A DNA stretch of 64,000 nt from Spirosoma validum. GTDB taxonomy: Bacteria > Bacteroidota > Bacteroidia > Cytophagales > Spirosomataceae. The position numbers and the translations under genes were made by a program. A model generated the notes under the pieces. That model was given only the letters and a program-made list of their open reading frames with translations. It searched no databases and had not been told where the DNA came from. Shown here piece by piece: positions 17,237-25,508 of this stretch. The stretch spans positions 558,001 to 622,000 of the forward strand of contig NZ_JACXAA010000003.1 of assembly GCF_014699035.1 (NCBI RefSeq), given 5' to 3'. Every line of letters starts with the position of its first letter. The stretch's first letter is position 1.

Positions 17237-17956
17237 TTATTTGGGCTTGGCGAAAATCGTTTGATCAACCGTCCCATTTACAGAAACTTTGGTCAGTTTG
17301 GCCGTAATCGTACCAGGAGCACCAGGCGCTGTAATTTCGCTTGAGTAAGGAATGTTTACGCCATCAACTGCCTTATAATCAGAAAATTTGGCCGTTGTCT
17401 CCCCCTGTTGACCACCCATACTAACTGTTCCTTTAAAGCCCAATAGCTGGTAAGAACTAGCATCTACATAGTAATTGAACGTACCTTCAGGACGAGTTGT
17501 CTTGATAGTAAATACATCCTTTCCATCAAATTTTTCTTTACCTGCTAATTCGTAGGGAATCTTATCGGATTTAGCATAAGCTAACTGAAACATAGGCGGT
17601 TCAGTTGCACTTTTAATTGACTTCAGTGCCTCAGCGGGCATATCCTGTGGTGTGTTACCACCCATCATTGGATTGATCATCCAGCCCTTGTCACCATCGA
17701 TAACGTTTGTGATTTGCTGGCCCATGACGGAAATATCACTTCGCATCGATTTTCCGACGATAAACGTACTTTTGGACGTTAGATCCATTCCCTGAATTGA
17801 CATTGTTTGTTCATATTCCAGCGTTTTGATAGCCGCGATTTTGTCAGCTCCACCCAAAGCCGCTACGTGCTTCGTAATCACTTCGTCGGCTGTTTGGGCA
17901 AAGGATAAAGCCGGAATTGCCACCAGGGCAACAAAGGTAATCAGTTGTTTTCTCAT
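17237..17956 (-). CDS. LolA-like outer-membrane lipoprotein-sorting type protein
   Basis: The 239-residue protein has a signal peptide ending at LSFAQ (residue 21) followed by ADEVITKHVAALGGADKIAAIKTL, a start typical of the LolA/LolB-like superfamily in Bacteroidota, and a strand-rich remainder (TFIVGKSMRSDI, GWMINPMMGG, FNYYVDASSYQLLGF). These proteins form an open half-barrel that binds hydrophobic ligands in the periplasm; many are not true LolA chaperones. No LolB partner is nearby. It has its own promoter and terminator, so it is a single-gene unit. Confidence 0.8.
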   Translation of the reverse strand: MRKQLITFVALVAIPALSFAQTADEVITKHVAALGGADKIAAIKTLEYEQTMSIQGMDLTSKSTFIVGKSMRSDISVMGQQITNVIDGDKGWMINPMMGGNTPQDMPAEALKSIKSATEPPMFQLAYAKSDKIPYELAGKEKFDGKDVFTIKTTRPEGTFNYYVDASSYQLLGFKGTVSMGGQQGETTAKFSDYKAVDGVNIPYSSEITAPGAPGTITAKLTKVSVNGTVDQTIFAKPK

Positions 17957-17980
17957 GAAAATTTTAGTCAGAAACTATAC

Positions 17981-17988
17981 CAAAGATA
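17981..17988 (-). promoter_or_regulatory. -7 element of the LolA-like gene
   Basis: Read on the minus strand the octamer is TATCTTTG, an exact TAnnTTTG, 24 bases upstream of the start at 17956. No clear -33 TTG is seen at the expected distance. Confidence 0.55.
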
Positions 17989-18085
17989 CTGAATTGGCTG
18001 CGTAAACTACGCTGTAATACTCCATATAATTGACGAATCCGTCGCATCGTTATTGCATAGCTGGCAACTTTCGCGGGCGATCGGC

Positions 18086-18116
18086 TTGCAGGGCTGACGG
18101 TCGTTTTCTACCTTCA
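18086..18116 (+). promoter_or_regulatory. candidate promoter of the nucleoside transporter gene
   Basis: TTG at 18086-18088 and TACCTTCA at 18109-18116 (two mismatches to TAnnTTTG) are 20 bases apart, upstream of the start at 18148. Weak sequence match, correct geometry. Confidence 0.4.
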
Positions 18117-18147
18117 TTGACTGAAACCTATACTTACCAATCTTAAG

Positions 18148-19371
18148 ATGCTGTCAACAACCCGTATTAAGCTTTCCGTCATGATGTTCCTCCAATTTTT
18201 TGTGTGGGGAGCCTGGTACGGGCAGATGAGTAAATACCTTTTAACCCAACTTCATTCGACTGGCGATCAGGTCGGGAATGCCTACGCGGCCTTCTCGCTG
18301 GCTATGATTATTGCTCCCTTCTTCGTGGGAATGATTGCCGACCGCTATTTTGCCGCTCAAAAAGTGTTAGGCGTTCTGAATCTGCTGGGTGCTGTGGTTC
18401 TCTATTTCATCACGCAGAATACTGATCCCAACAACTTCTTTTACCTGATTCTCGCGTACTGCATTACGTTCGCGCCAACGCTGGCACTGACTTCATCGAT
18501 TGCGATGCAGCAAATGACCAGTCCCGAAAAAGAGTTTCCGGGTATTCGCGTTTTGGGCACAGTCTCCTGGATTATTGTCACAAACATTGTTGGCTTCTAT
18601 GGTTTCGGCGATAAAGTGACGATTTTTCAACTGTCGATGTATTCAGCGCTCGTGCTGGGTGTTTTCTCGTTCTTTCTGCCTGACACGCCCCCTAAAGCCA
18701 CTACGGCTACGTCGTTCTCGCAAATTCTGGGACTTGATGCTTTCAAGTTATTCAAAGATCGTTCGTTCGCCATTTTCTTCCTGTCGTCGGTGTTGATCTG
18801 TATTCCGCTGTCGTTTTATTACGCCATGGCCAACCCCTCGCTGACGGATGGTGGTATGCAAAATGTGGAGAATAAAATGTCGCTCGGACAGGCTTCAGAA
18901 GTGATTTTCATGTTGCTGATCCCGCTGGCTTATACGCGCCTGGGTGTCAAGAAAATGCTGATAGTAGGCTTAATCGCCTGGATTGTCCGTTTCCTTTGCT
19001 TTGGCTACGGCGATGGTGGGTCAGGGGAATGGATGCTGTATCTGGCTATTGTTCTGCATGGCGTTTGTTACGACTTTTTCTTCGTAACGGGCCAGATCTA
19101 TACAGACAATAAAGCGGGCGAAAAAATCAAATCGTCGGCACAAGGGTTGATTTCGCTTGCTACGTATGGTATCGGTATGGGGATCGGCTCCAAACTGTCG
19201 GGTATGGTGCTGGATATGTATACTCGCCCTGATGGTACCAAAGATTGGCTGGGTGTCTGGCTCGTTCCGGCAGGTATTGCAGCCGCCGTTCTCCTAGTCT
19301 TTGTGCTGTTGTTTTCCGACAAAAAGCGGATTCAGCCTAAAGAAGACGAGTTGGTACCGGGAAATTTATAG
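18148..19371 (+). CDS. MFS nucleoside:proton symporter-like permease (NupG/XapB type)
   Basis: The 407-residue inner-membrane protein has twelve predicted helices and the nucleoside:H+ symporter family features: FFVWGAWYGQM in helix 1, the loop GMIADRYFAAQ after helix 2, and HGVCYDFFFVTGQIYTD in the second half. E. coli NupG and XapB import nucleosides by proton symport. Substrate range here is unknown; homologues in Bacteroidota are often annotated simply as MFS transporters. It is followed after 12 bases by a small unrelated gene pair. Confidence 0.9.
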   Translation: MLSTTRIKLSVMMFLQFFVWGAWYGQMSKYLLTQLHSTGDQVGNAYAAFSLAMIIAPFFVGMIADRYFAAQKVLGVLNLLGAVVLYFITQNTDPNNFFYLILAYCITFAPTLALTSSIAMQQMTSPEKEFPGIRVLGTVSWIIVTNIVGFYGFGDKVTIFQLSMYSALVLGVFSFFLPDTPPKATTATSFSQILGLDAFKLFKDRSFAIFFLSSVLICIPLSFYYAMANPSLTDGGMQNVENKMSLGQASEVIFMLLIPLAYTRLGVKKMLIVGLIAWIVRFLCFGYGDGGSGEWMLYLAIVLHGVCYDFFFVTGQIYTDNKAGEKIKSSAQGLISLATYGIGMGIGSKLSGMVLDMYTRPDGTKDWLGVWLVPAGIAAAVLLVFVLLFSDKKRIQPKEDELVPGNL

Positions 19372-19383
19372 AATCACCACGTT

Positions 19384-19581
19384 ATGGAAAGGAAACGTCG
19401 TATTACGTTTTATACGGATCTGAATGGACCGCATGAAGATCAGGTTCGGGAACAGGTGGCTATGACACCTGAGGAACGTTGGCAAGTTTATCAGCGAATG
19501 AAGCGCAGACATTACGGGTTGTTTGGTAGACCCCAAAAACGCTCGAAACGTATCACATTGGAGCAACCAGCATGGATTTAG
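19384..19581 (+). CDS. small basic protein upstream of a nucleotidyltransferase; possible antitoxin
   Basis: I do not recognise this 65-residue protein. It is rich in Arg, Lys, Gln and Glu, has no membrane segment, and contains a helical stretch TPEERWQVYQRMKRRHYG resembling short regulatory proteins that partner nucleotidyltransferases. Its 3' end overlaps the next gene by 10 bases, a sign of translational coupling. It may be the antitoxin or DNA-binding partner of that protein. Coding status rests on the coupling and on composition. Confidence 0.65.
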   Translation: MERKRRITFYTDLNGPHEDQVREQVAMTPEERWQVYQRMKRRHYGLFGRPQKRSKRITLEQPAWI

Positions 19582-20063
19582 ACAATGATGATTTTGTTCG
19601 ATTTGTGGTAGCCGCCAATCTCAACCAACTGGGATACATACTGATTGGCGGACTGGCTCTCATCTTAAACGGTGGTATTCGCTACACTGAAGATGCAGAT
19701 GTATGGATGGAACCCACGAATGAAAACCGGGACAGGCTTGTCAATACATTACGTGATTTAGATTTTACGGATGATGAATTATTGCCACTTGCATCAACGG
19801 ATTTTACCCAGCCTCAGATTGTTCGCCTGGAAGAAGGGGTTGATATCCTGACCCAAGTTCACGTCCGGTTGAATTATCGGGAATGTCGCCAGCGGGCCAG
19901 ACCTTTTACAATGCCAGGTGGTCAGGTTATCTACTTCCTACACATAAATGATCTGCGTGAAACAAAAGTCTTGGCTCGGCGGACAAAAGATTTGAATGAT
20001 ATTCTGATGATTGATGAAATTATTGATGAAGTCAAAAAACGAGACGAACGAGCAGATGACTAG
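19572..20063 (+). CDS. nucleotidyltransferase-fold protein (AbiEii/DUF6036-like)
   Basis: The 163-residue protein has the minimal nucleotidyltransferase core: LIGGLALILNGGIRYTEDADV with the Gly-Gly helix cap and the metal-binding Asp-x-Asp (EDADVW), then a helical tail containing DLRETKVLARRTKDLNDI, the usual end of this family. AbiEii-type and related enzymes transfer nucleotides to tRNA or proteins and act as toxins in toxin-antitoxin and abortive-infection pairs; others are simple resistance or unknown enzymes. Together with the overlapping 65-residue gene it forms a two-gene module that fits a toxin-antitoxin pair. Activity is not demonstrated by sequence alone. Confidence 0.82.
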   Translation: MDLDNDDFVRFVVAANLNQLGYILIGGLALILNGGIRYTEDADVWMEPTNENRDRLVNTLRDLDFTDDELLPLASTDFTQPQIVRLEEGVDILTQVHVRLNYRECRQRARPFTMPGGQVIYFLHINDLRETKVLARRTKDLNDILMIDEIIDEVKKRDERADD

Positions 20064-20093
20064 TCTCTTCTGGTTCTACTCTTTCCTTACTAA

Positions 20094-20870
20094 ATGCAAC
20101 TCATTTCCTATAATATTAACGGTATTCGGGCGGCTCTCCGCAACGGCCTGATCGACTGGCTGGCTCAGAACCAATTCGACATTCTTTGCTTTCAGGAAGT
20201 TAAAGCGACGACCGACGTAGTGGATTTGTCAGTTTTTGACCAGTTGGGTTATCAGTATCATTGGCACGCGGCCGAAAAGAAAGGCTACTCGGGCGTCGCA
20301 ACGTTTTCTAAAATTGCTCCAACTAACATAGTGCCGGGCTGCGGTTTGCCCGTTTACGATTGTGAGGGGCGTATTCTTCGAACAGATTTCGACGACCTGA
20401 CGCTGCTAAATTGCTATTTCCCGTCGGGCACTACCGGGGAACTGCGGCAGGGCGTTAAGATGGAATTTCTGCGCGATTTCTTCGACTACGTAGAAAAGCT
20501 ACGGCAGACTCGTCCGAAGTTAATCGTAGTGGGTGACTACAACATCGCCCATAACACCATCGACATCCACGACCCCGTGCGGAACAAGAACACGACGGGT
20601 TTCCTGCCCGAAGAACGCGCCTGGATGGACCGCTGGTTTGGGACTGGCATGACGGATTCTTTTCGGTATAAACATCCTGACGACGTAGCGTATAGCTGGT
20701 GGAGTTATCGCGCGGGTGCCCGCAGTAGCAACAAGGGCTGGCGTATCGATTACGCTTCTGTAACTGACAACCTCCGCGACCAGATCATCGATTGCAAAAT
20801 GCTTCCCGACGCTGTTCACGCGGATCATTGCCCGGTATGGCTGTCAATGGCTGAACCAGAATTTGTATGA
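20094..20870 (+). CDS. xth: exodeoxyribonuclease III / AP endonuclease
   Basis: The 258-residue protein is a standard Xth-type member of the exonuclease-endonuclease-phosphatase fold used in base excision repair. Catalytic residues are visible: YNINGIR with the metal asparagine, CFQEVKA with the metal glutamate (near residue 37), VVGDYNIAH with Asp and Asn, and HADHCPVW at the C-terminus with the Asp-His pair. Length is normal for the family. It is intracellular and apparently monocistronic. Confidence 0.96.
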   Translation: MQLISYNINGIRAALRNGLIDWLAQNQFDILCFQEVKATTDVVDLSVFDQLGYQYHWHAAEKKGYSGVATFSKIAPTNIVPGCGLPVYDCEGRILRTDFDDLTLLNCYFPSGTTGELRQGVKMEFLRDFFDYVEKLRQTRPKLIVVGDYNIAHNTIDIHDPVRNKNTTGFLPEERAWMDRWFGTGMTDSFRYKHPDDVAYSWWSYRAGARSSNKGWRIDYASVTDNLRDQIIDCKMLPDAVHADHCPVWLSMAEPEFV

Positions 20871-20942
20871 TCTGCTTGATTGACTATGATTTCGTTATCT
20901 AACGTAACGGTACCTTAAAATCAAGAAAATCAGTATAATCAG

Positions 20943-21536
20943 ATGAATCCCGGTTCAGACTATTTCATCATCTATAAACCGTATTTAACGCTCTCCCAAT
21001 TTTCGCGAGAGGGTAATAAACCCACGTTAGCTGATCTGAATTACGATTTCCCCGCCGACGTGTATCCGGTTGGACGACTCGATGCAGATAGCGAAGGACT
21101 ATTGTTGCTGACGAATGATAAGCAGTTAAATCACCGCCTGTTAAACCCGAAATTTCGCCATAATCGGACGTACTACGTTCAGGTTGACGGGGCACTGACA
21201 GAGGATGCCTGCCAACATTTGTCAAACGGGGTTACGATTTCGGTAGACGGGAAATCCTATGCTACGTTTCCTGCTAATGCTCAACGTATTGTGGAGCCTG
21301 CCTTACCCGAACGTAATCCGCCCATCCGCTATCGAGCCAGTATCCCAACCTCTTGGCTGTCTATTTCGCTTCATGAAGGCAAAAATCGACAAGTCCGTAA
21401 AATGACGGCTGCCGTCGGTTTTCCAACACTGCGTCTAGTGCGCTGGGCCATTGAAGAACTAACGGCTGAAGGAATGATGCCTGGTCAGGTTCGGGAGCTG
21501 AGCCGGGCGGAGGTAATGCAGAGTCTAAAATTGTAA
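20943..21536 (+). CDS. 23S rRNA pseudouridine synthase, RluE/RsuA family
   Basis: The 197-residue protein is the short RluE-like form of the RsuA family, lacking the N-terminal S4 domain. The catalytic aspartate lies in GRLDADSEGLLLLTND, and the family block HEGKNRQVRKMTAAVGFPTLRLVR is present. Members isomerise a specific uridine of rRNA; RluE acts on 23S rRNA U2457. Site specificity is inferred from domain architecture only. It starts with IYKPYLTLSQF, the usual opening of the RluE branch. Confidence 0.92.
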   Translation: MNPGSDYFIIYKPYLTLSQFSREGNKPTLADLNYDFPADVYPVGRLDADSEGLLLLTNDKQLNHRLLNPKFRHNRTYYVQVDGALTEDACQHLSNGVTISVDGKSYATFPANAQRIVEPALPERNPPIRYRASIPTSWLSISLHEGKNRQVRKMTAAVGFPTLRLVRWAIEELTAEGMMPGQVRELSRAEVMQSLKL

Positions 21537-21548
21537 CCTGGACGGCTA

Positions 21549-22244
21549 CTACAAAATGCCCTCGTCAGCGAAACTGTAATACGCCTTATCGGTAAAAATC
21601 AGGTGGTCGAGTACCGGAATGTCTAAAATTCGCCCGGCTTCCTTTAGTTTGCGGGTTAGGTCTTTGTCGGCTTGGGAGGGCATTAGGTTGCCGGATGGAT
21701 GGTTGTGAAAGAGAATCATCGACGAAGCCAGGTGTTCGATGGCCTGTTTGAAAATAATTTTCGGGTCGGCAACTGTGCCCGATATACCACCTGTACTGAT
21801 TTGAACGGGCCGCAGAATTTCGTTGGCCCGGTTCATGAGTAGAATCCAGAACTCTTCGTGGGGCTTGTCGATCAGGTGCGGAATCATTTCGTTATAAGCA
21901 TCGCGGGAGCACGTAACACGCGCCCGTTGCGGTCGATCCTGTTCCTTCCGTCTGCGCCCCAGTTCAAGAGCTGCTACGATGCTGATGGCCTTTGCTTCAC
22001 CAATTCCCCGAAATTTCGACAGATCTTTAATACTAAGCTTAGCCAGGTCGTTGAGATTGTTACTGACGCTTTTGAGAATGATTTTTGCCACGTCCACAGC
22101 CGTTAGGTCGATCGTACCGGAGTTGATCAGAATGGCAATCAGTTCTGCTTCTGAGAGGGCGGCCTTGCCTTTCAGCATAAGTTTTTCACGGGGGCGGTCT
22201 TCTTCGGCCCAGCTTTGAATAGTACCGGAAGTTTGATACGACAT
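21549..22244 (-). CDS. radC: RadC family JAB-domain protein
   Basis: I prefer the ATG at 22244 (MSYQTSGTIQSW) over the further upstream frame start at 22307, which would run back toward the S20 terminator. The 231-residue product has the UPF0758 layout: an N-terminal helix-hairpin-helix region (RPREKLMLKGKAALSEAELIAILI ... LSKFRGIGEAKA, in parts) and a C-terminal JAB/MPN metalloprotease-like domain with HNHPSG and the Asp in PSQADKDLT. The HxHx7S-xxD type zinc motif is intact. RadC's molecular role is unsettled despite its name. It converges on the pseudouridine synthase gene. Confidence 0.93.
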   Translation of the reverse strand: MSYQTSGTIQSWAEEDRPREKLMLKGKAALSEAELIAILINSGTIDLTAVDVAKIILKSVSNNLNDLAKLSIKDLSKFRGIGEAKAISIVAALELGRRRKEQDRPQRARVTCSRDAYNEMIPHLIDKPHEEFWILLMNRANEILRPVQISTGGISGTVADPKIIFKQAIEHLASSMILFHNHPSGNLMPSQADKDLTRKLKEAGRILDIPVLDHLIFTDKAYYSFADEGIL

Positions 22245-22293
22245 AGGTGCAAGTATATTACGAAGCTGTTTTCGTTGACAAAGTGCACAAAAA

Positions 22294-22319
22294 AACCTTA
22301 CCCGCAAAAAGGTAAGGTT
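22294..22319 (-). terminator. intrinsic terminator of rpsT
   Basis: A 9-bp stem (22294-22302 with 22311-22319) is followed on the minus strand by a run of T residues. It lies about 50 bases after the S20 stop and ahead of radC. Confidence 0.85.
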
Positions 22320-22369
22320 CTCAAAGACGAATCAACCGCAACGATGACTGGACGAAAACGGTGCGGCAA

Positions 22370-22633
22370 TTAAGCAGCAGCTTGTAGACCATTCACCAAA
22401 CGAGCCAGTTTCGACTTGTTGTTGGCGGCTTTGTTTTTGTGGATGATGTTGCGCTTAGCCAGTTTGTCCAAAGCAGATGAAACCGTTTTGAACAGCTCAA
22501 CAGCCATGGCATGGTCAGTTGTGAGACGAAGCTTTTTCACCATGTTCCGGGTTGTTACGTGCTGGTAACGGTTCTGCAACCGCTTCTTGGCACTTGACCG
22601 GATTGCTTTTTTTGACGACTTGTGGTTTGCCAT
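22370..22633 (-). CDS. rpsT: 30S ribosomal protein S20
   Basis: The protein begins MANHKSSKKAIRSSAKK at 22633 and is 87 residues long, standard for S20; the longer open frame to 22702 runs through the promoter and is rejected. Lysine/arginine-rich helices and the conserved HKNKAANNKSKLARL segment identify it. S20 binds 16S rRNA at the base of the body. It is a single-gene unit with promoter and terminator both visible. Confidence 0.97.
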   Translation of the reverse strand: MANHKSSKKAIRSSAKKRLQNRYQHVTTRNMVKKLRLTTDHAMAVELFKTVSSALDKLAKRNIIHKNKAANNKSKLARLVNGLQAAA

Positions 22634-22671
22634 TGGTATATAAATGAGATCGTTGTCGCGATATGAGGGCG

Positions 22672-22698
22672 CAAAATTAAGAATTTCGGTTGGAACAA
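22672..22698 (-). promoter_or_regulatory. promoter of rpsT
   Basis: Read on the minus strand TTG (22698-22696) is followed 16 bases later by TAATTTTG (22679-22672), an exact TAnnTTTG. The start codon lies 38 bases downstream. This is one of the clearest Bacteroidota-type promoters in the window. Confidence 0.65.
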
Positions 22699-22736
22699 CC
22701 AAAGCTCCAGCTGAAATTCTTTACATGGTGCAGCGC

Positions 22737-23135
22737 TTATTGACGAATATCCGCGTTGACTGTCAGCGTTTTTTCCCAGACACCTTTATTCTGCGTCACA
22801 AATTGTTTGTAGGCAGGACTATTCTCAAATGTTTTTATATCTGCTTCACTCTGAAACGTCAGGTAATGTACTACGTCATACTCAGAAACAGCCTGATTGG
22901 GCAGAATTGTCTTACCAGACGTGTAACCAACGACCTGTGGAATTTCATGCTTTAGGGCCGCAAAACCGTTCATATGCTGCTCAACAGCTTGCGATTCGAC
23001 CCCTTTTTTGAATTTAATACACACAATTTGCTGTTTCTGGGCTTTTCTGGCGGGTGAGTAAGCACCATAGATTGTTAAAGCAAATGCGCACATTAACACA
23101 ACAACTAGTGTATAACCCTTTGATTTTGCATTCAT
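22737..23135 (-). CDS. Dabb (stress-response A/B barrel) domain protein with N-terminal anchor
   Basis: The 132-residue protein has an N-terminal signal or anchor segment (about residues 8-26) and then a ferredoxin-like Dabb domain: IVCIKFKKGVESQAVEQHMNGF, a central YDVVHYLTFQSEADIKTFENSP and a final YKQFV. Dabb domains are small dimeric alpha-beta barrels; a few are enzymes, most have no known activity. Export to the periplasm is unusual for this fold but common in annotated Bacteroidota homologues. It is divergent from the zinc phospholipase gene. Confidence 0.8.
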   Translation of the reverse strand: MNAKSKGYTLVVVLMCAFALTIYGAYSPARKAQKQQIVCIKFKKGVESQAVEQHMNGFAALKHEIPQVVGYTSGKTILPNQAVSEYDVVHYLTFQSEADIKTFENSPAYKQFVTQNKGVWEKTLTVNADIRQ

Positions 23136-23238
23136 GATTAGTTGATATTTTTCGGTTTTTCAGAATTTTATTCGGTATATCATGGCAGTTTAGTTGAATA
23201 ATTAAATATTTTTCCTTAAAAGTACCATAATTTGTCAA

Positions 23239-24303
23239 ATGTACAACTGTTTTATTTGGCTAATAGTTTCTTCTACTATTTTTTTTGGGAGTTTAGCAAA
23301 CGGTAAGTCCGAAAAGCATAAGAATCTGAATGACAATAGCGCTGAATGGCATTGTTTAGCTGAGCGAAACTCTGGCTGTCAGCGGCCGGTCTGGGGGTTT
23401 TATGCACATCAGCAAATCAACCGGCTGGCGGTTTTTACACTACCAGTCGACATGATGCCATTCTTTAAAAAGCATATTGGGTTTTTAACCGACAATGCGG
23501 TCAATCCGGATAAACGCCGGTACGCGGTTGTTGGTGAAGCGCCCCGGCATTTCATTGATCTGGACGCTTACCCGGATACGTTGACCACAACGTTGCCCCG
23601 TTTTTATAAGGAGGCCGCCGAGCGTTATGGAGCCGATACGTTGGCATTACATGGGATTGTACCCTGGCAAATTCAACTAACCAAGTTTCAGTTGACAGAA
23701 GCTTTTAAACAACGTAACGTCCGACGGATTTTACGGGTAGCGGCTGATTTGGGTCACTATATTGCCGATGCGAACGTACCGCTGCACACCACCCGTAACT
23801 ACAACGGGCAGTTGACCAACCAGCAGGGCATTCATGGATTCTGGGAGTCGCGTCTGCCGGAATTGTTTAGTGTCGATTATGACTTTCTGACGGGGCGGGC
23901 GGAGTACCTTTATTCACCCCAAAAGGCGGCCTGGCGTGCTGTGTTCAGGGCTAATGCGGCTTTGGATTCGGTATTGCGGTTTGAGCAGCAATTAACCGGA
24001 GAGATGGGCGAAACCCGAAAATTTGGTTTCGAAGAACGTAACGGGATTACGACCAAAATGTATTCAACTGATTTCTCACAAAAGTATCACGAACGACTGC
24101 GGGGCCAGGTCGAACGGCAGATGCGAGCGTCAATCAAAATGGTTGGCGATTTCTGGTATACGTGCTGGGTCGACGCAGGGCAACCCGATTTGCGGGCACT
24201 GGCAACGTATCAGCTCACGGAAGAAGAACAGAAGGAGGAAGCCGACGAAAAGAAGAGTTGGCTGAAACGGCTGTTTTCAGCACGGGAGGAATCTGAACCA
24301 TGA
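23239..24303 (+). CDS. zinc-dependent phospholipase C / S1-P1 nuclease-fold protein
   Basis: The 354-residue protein has a signal peptide (about residues 1-22) and a helical zinc-enzyme fold. Probable tri-zinc ligands appear in WGFYAHQQINR (Trp and His), HFIDLD (His and Asp), DLGHYIADANVPLHTT (Asp, His, Asp, His) and GIHGFWES (His, Glu). This pattern belongs to the phospholipase C/P1 nuclease superfamily; Bacteroidota members are annotated as zinc-dependent phospholipase C but the substrate is unverified. The C-terminal 40 residues are highly charged (EEEQKEEADEKKSW). The last two codons and stop lie inside the arm of a long hairpin. Confidence 0.87.
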   Translation: MYNCFIWLIVSSTIFFGSLANGKSEKHKNLNDNSAEWHCLAERNSGCQRPVWGFYAHQQINRLAVFTLPVDMMPFFKKHIGFLTDNAVNPDKRRYAVVGEAPRHFIDLDAYPDTLTTTLPRFYKEAAERYGADTLALHGIVPWQIQLTKFQLTEAFKQRNVRRILRVAADLGHYIADANVPLHTTRNYNGQLTNQQGIHGFWESRLPELFSVDYDFLTGRAEYLYSPQKAAWRAVFRANAALDSVLRFEQQLTGEMGETRKFGFEERNGITTKMYSTDFSQKYHERLRGQVERQMRASIKMVGDFWYTCWVDAGQPDLRALATYQLTEEEQKEEADEKKSWLKRLFSAREESEP

Positions 24304-24380
24304 TGTTAACAAGATGATAAAGATTTACAGGATTCGAATAATCTTGTGTGATCCTTTCAATCTTGTTAACATCATGGTTC
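24295..24380. terminator. long hairpin overlapping a stop codon
   Basis: Arms 24295-24315 and 24360-24380 are perfectly complementary over 21 bp, with a further imperfect stem inside. The left arm includes the last two codons and TGA of the phospholipase gene; the right arm ends 12 bases before the stop of the convergent isomerase gene, so one structure serves both. Confidence 0.8.
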
Positions 24381-24392
24381 TGAAGGATCGGA

Positions 24393-25277
24393 CTATACTT
24401 CCAGTTGTTTCATGTACTCGGCGTCGTTTTTCAGGCTAGCCAGCGACGATTGTGGATATTCTTCCTGTTCAACAAGGTAATATTTTATGCCACTGTCCAT
24501 GGCGATACGTAGCGTTTTTTTGAAATCTACGTTTCCCTTGCCAATATCATTCTGAACCGGCTTTCCGTCTTTCACGGTATAATCCTTAACGTGGCAAAGC
24601 TCGTAGCGCTTTCCGTATTTTTTAAGATGCGATGCCGTATCCACGCCTGCTACGTCAATCCAGCATAAATCCAGCTCGAACATGACGTTTTTCGGATCCG
24701 TATTATCCAGGAGATATTCCTGCGGAAGTTTGCCATCCAGCGGGCGGAACGAATAATCGTGGTTGTGATAACCGAATTTCAGCCCGGCTTTCTTGACCTC
24801 TTCACCAACGGTATTGAACTGCTCGGCAATTTTTTTCCAGTCGTCCCAGGATTTTTGCGGTCCCATATACGGGCAAAGCAGATACGACAACCCCGCGTCA
24901 TGCGCCATCTCAATGCTCTTCTTTAACTCATCAGGCTTATCGGCCTGCGCTTTGTAATTGAAGTGCGTACTGACCATCTTCACACCCAGCCCATCCAGGA
25001 ACGATTTAATTTCTTTAGGCTCCATACCCCACAAAAAACCGTTTGCTCCGCTGAAGCTTTCGAACTGTTTGTAGCCCATTTGTGCCAGTTGCGTCATGAC
25101 GCCCTTTGGATCTTTGGGCAATACGTCACGAACGCTGAAGAGCTGAACGCCGAATGGGTTAATTTTTTTAGCGGGGGCACTCGTTAACAGGTCAGCCGCC
25201 AGTGAACCCGTTTGGCTAAGGGTAAAAGCTCCGGCACTGATCAGACCAGACTGTTTTAGGAAACTCCGTCGTTTCAT
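24393..25277 (-). CDS. exported sugar isomerase/epimerase-like TIM barrel
   Basis: The 294-residue protein begins MKRRSFLKQSGLISAGAF, a twin-arginine-like export signal (RRSFLK), then a TIM barrel with the AP endonuclease 2 family marks FGVQLFSVRD, MGYKQFESFSG, KFGYHNHDYSF, MFELDLCWIDVAG and ELCHVKDYTV, which supply the metal-binding His, Glu and Asp. The Tat-type signal suggests that it folds, perhaps with metal, before export. The substrate is unknown, probably a sugar or inositol derivative. It is related to but not a close copy of the proteins at 12164-13003 and 59432-60280. Confidence 0.88.
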   Translation of the reverse strand: MKRRSFLKQSGLISAGAFTLSQTGSLAADLLTSAPAKKINPFGVQLFSVRDVLPKDPKGVMTQLAQMGYKQFESFSGANGFLWGMEPKEIKSFLDGLGVKMVSTHFNYKAQADKPDELKKSIEMAHDAGLSYLLCPYMGPQKSWDDWKKIAEQFNTVGEEVKKAGLKFGYHNHDYSFRPLDGKLPQEYLLDNTDPKNVMFELDLCWIDVAGVDTASHLKKYGKRYELCHVKDYTVKDGKPVQNDIGKGNVDFKKTLRIAMDSGIKYYLVEQEEYPQSSLASLKNDAEYMKQLEV

Positions 25278-25362
25278 AGAGAAAAAAAGTTTGCGGGTTT
25301 AAAACGTAAAGATGGCGTAGTTATGCGGAATAAGAATCAGAAAAAAGTGAATAAATCTGTGT

Positions 25363-25476
25363 AGAGAGGGAAAAGGAGGAGAGGGGAAAAGGGACGAAAG
25401 GAACAAAAGAATTACCCGGGTTCACTTTTCCCTTTTCTCCTTCTTCCCTTTTCTCCTTTCTTCCCTTTCCTCCTTT
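25363..25476. repeat. purine tract followed by 52-base homopyrimidine tract
   Basis: Positions 25363-25394 contain only purines, and 25425-25476 contain only pyrimidines, including about three tandem copies of a unit near CTTCCCTTTTCTCCTT. The two halves are imperfectly complementary. The block lies between divergent genes, right before the RlmI promoter. It resembles the purine-pyrimidine hairpins at 28659-28755 and 36713-36802. Confidence 0.8.
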
Positions 25477-25481
25477 AAGCC

Positions 25482-25489
25482 TATCTTTG
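25482..25489 (+). promoter_or_regulatory. -7 element (TATCTTTG) of the methyltransferase gene
   Basis: An exact TAnnTTTG match lies 20 bases before the start at 25509, immediately after the homopyrimidine tract, which occupies the place of the -33 region. Confidence 0.6.
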
Positions 25490-25508
25490 CGACCTTTCCC
25501 GAAGACGA

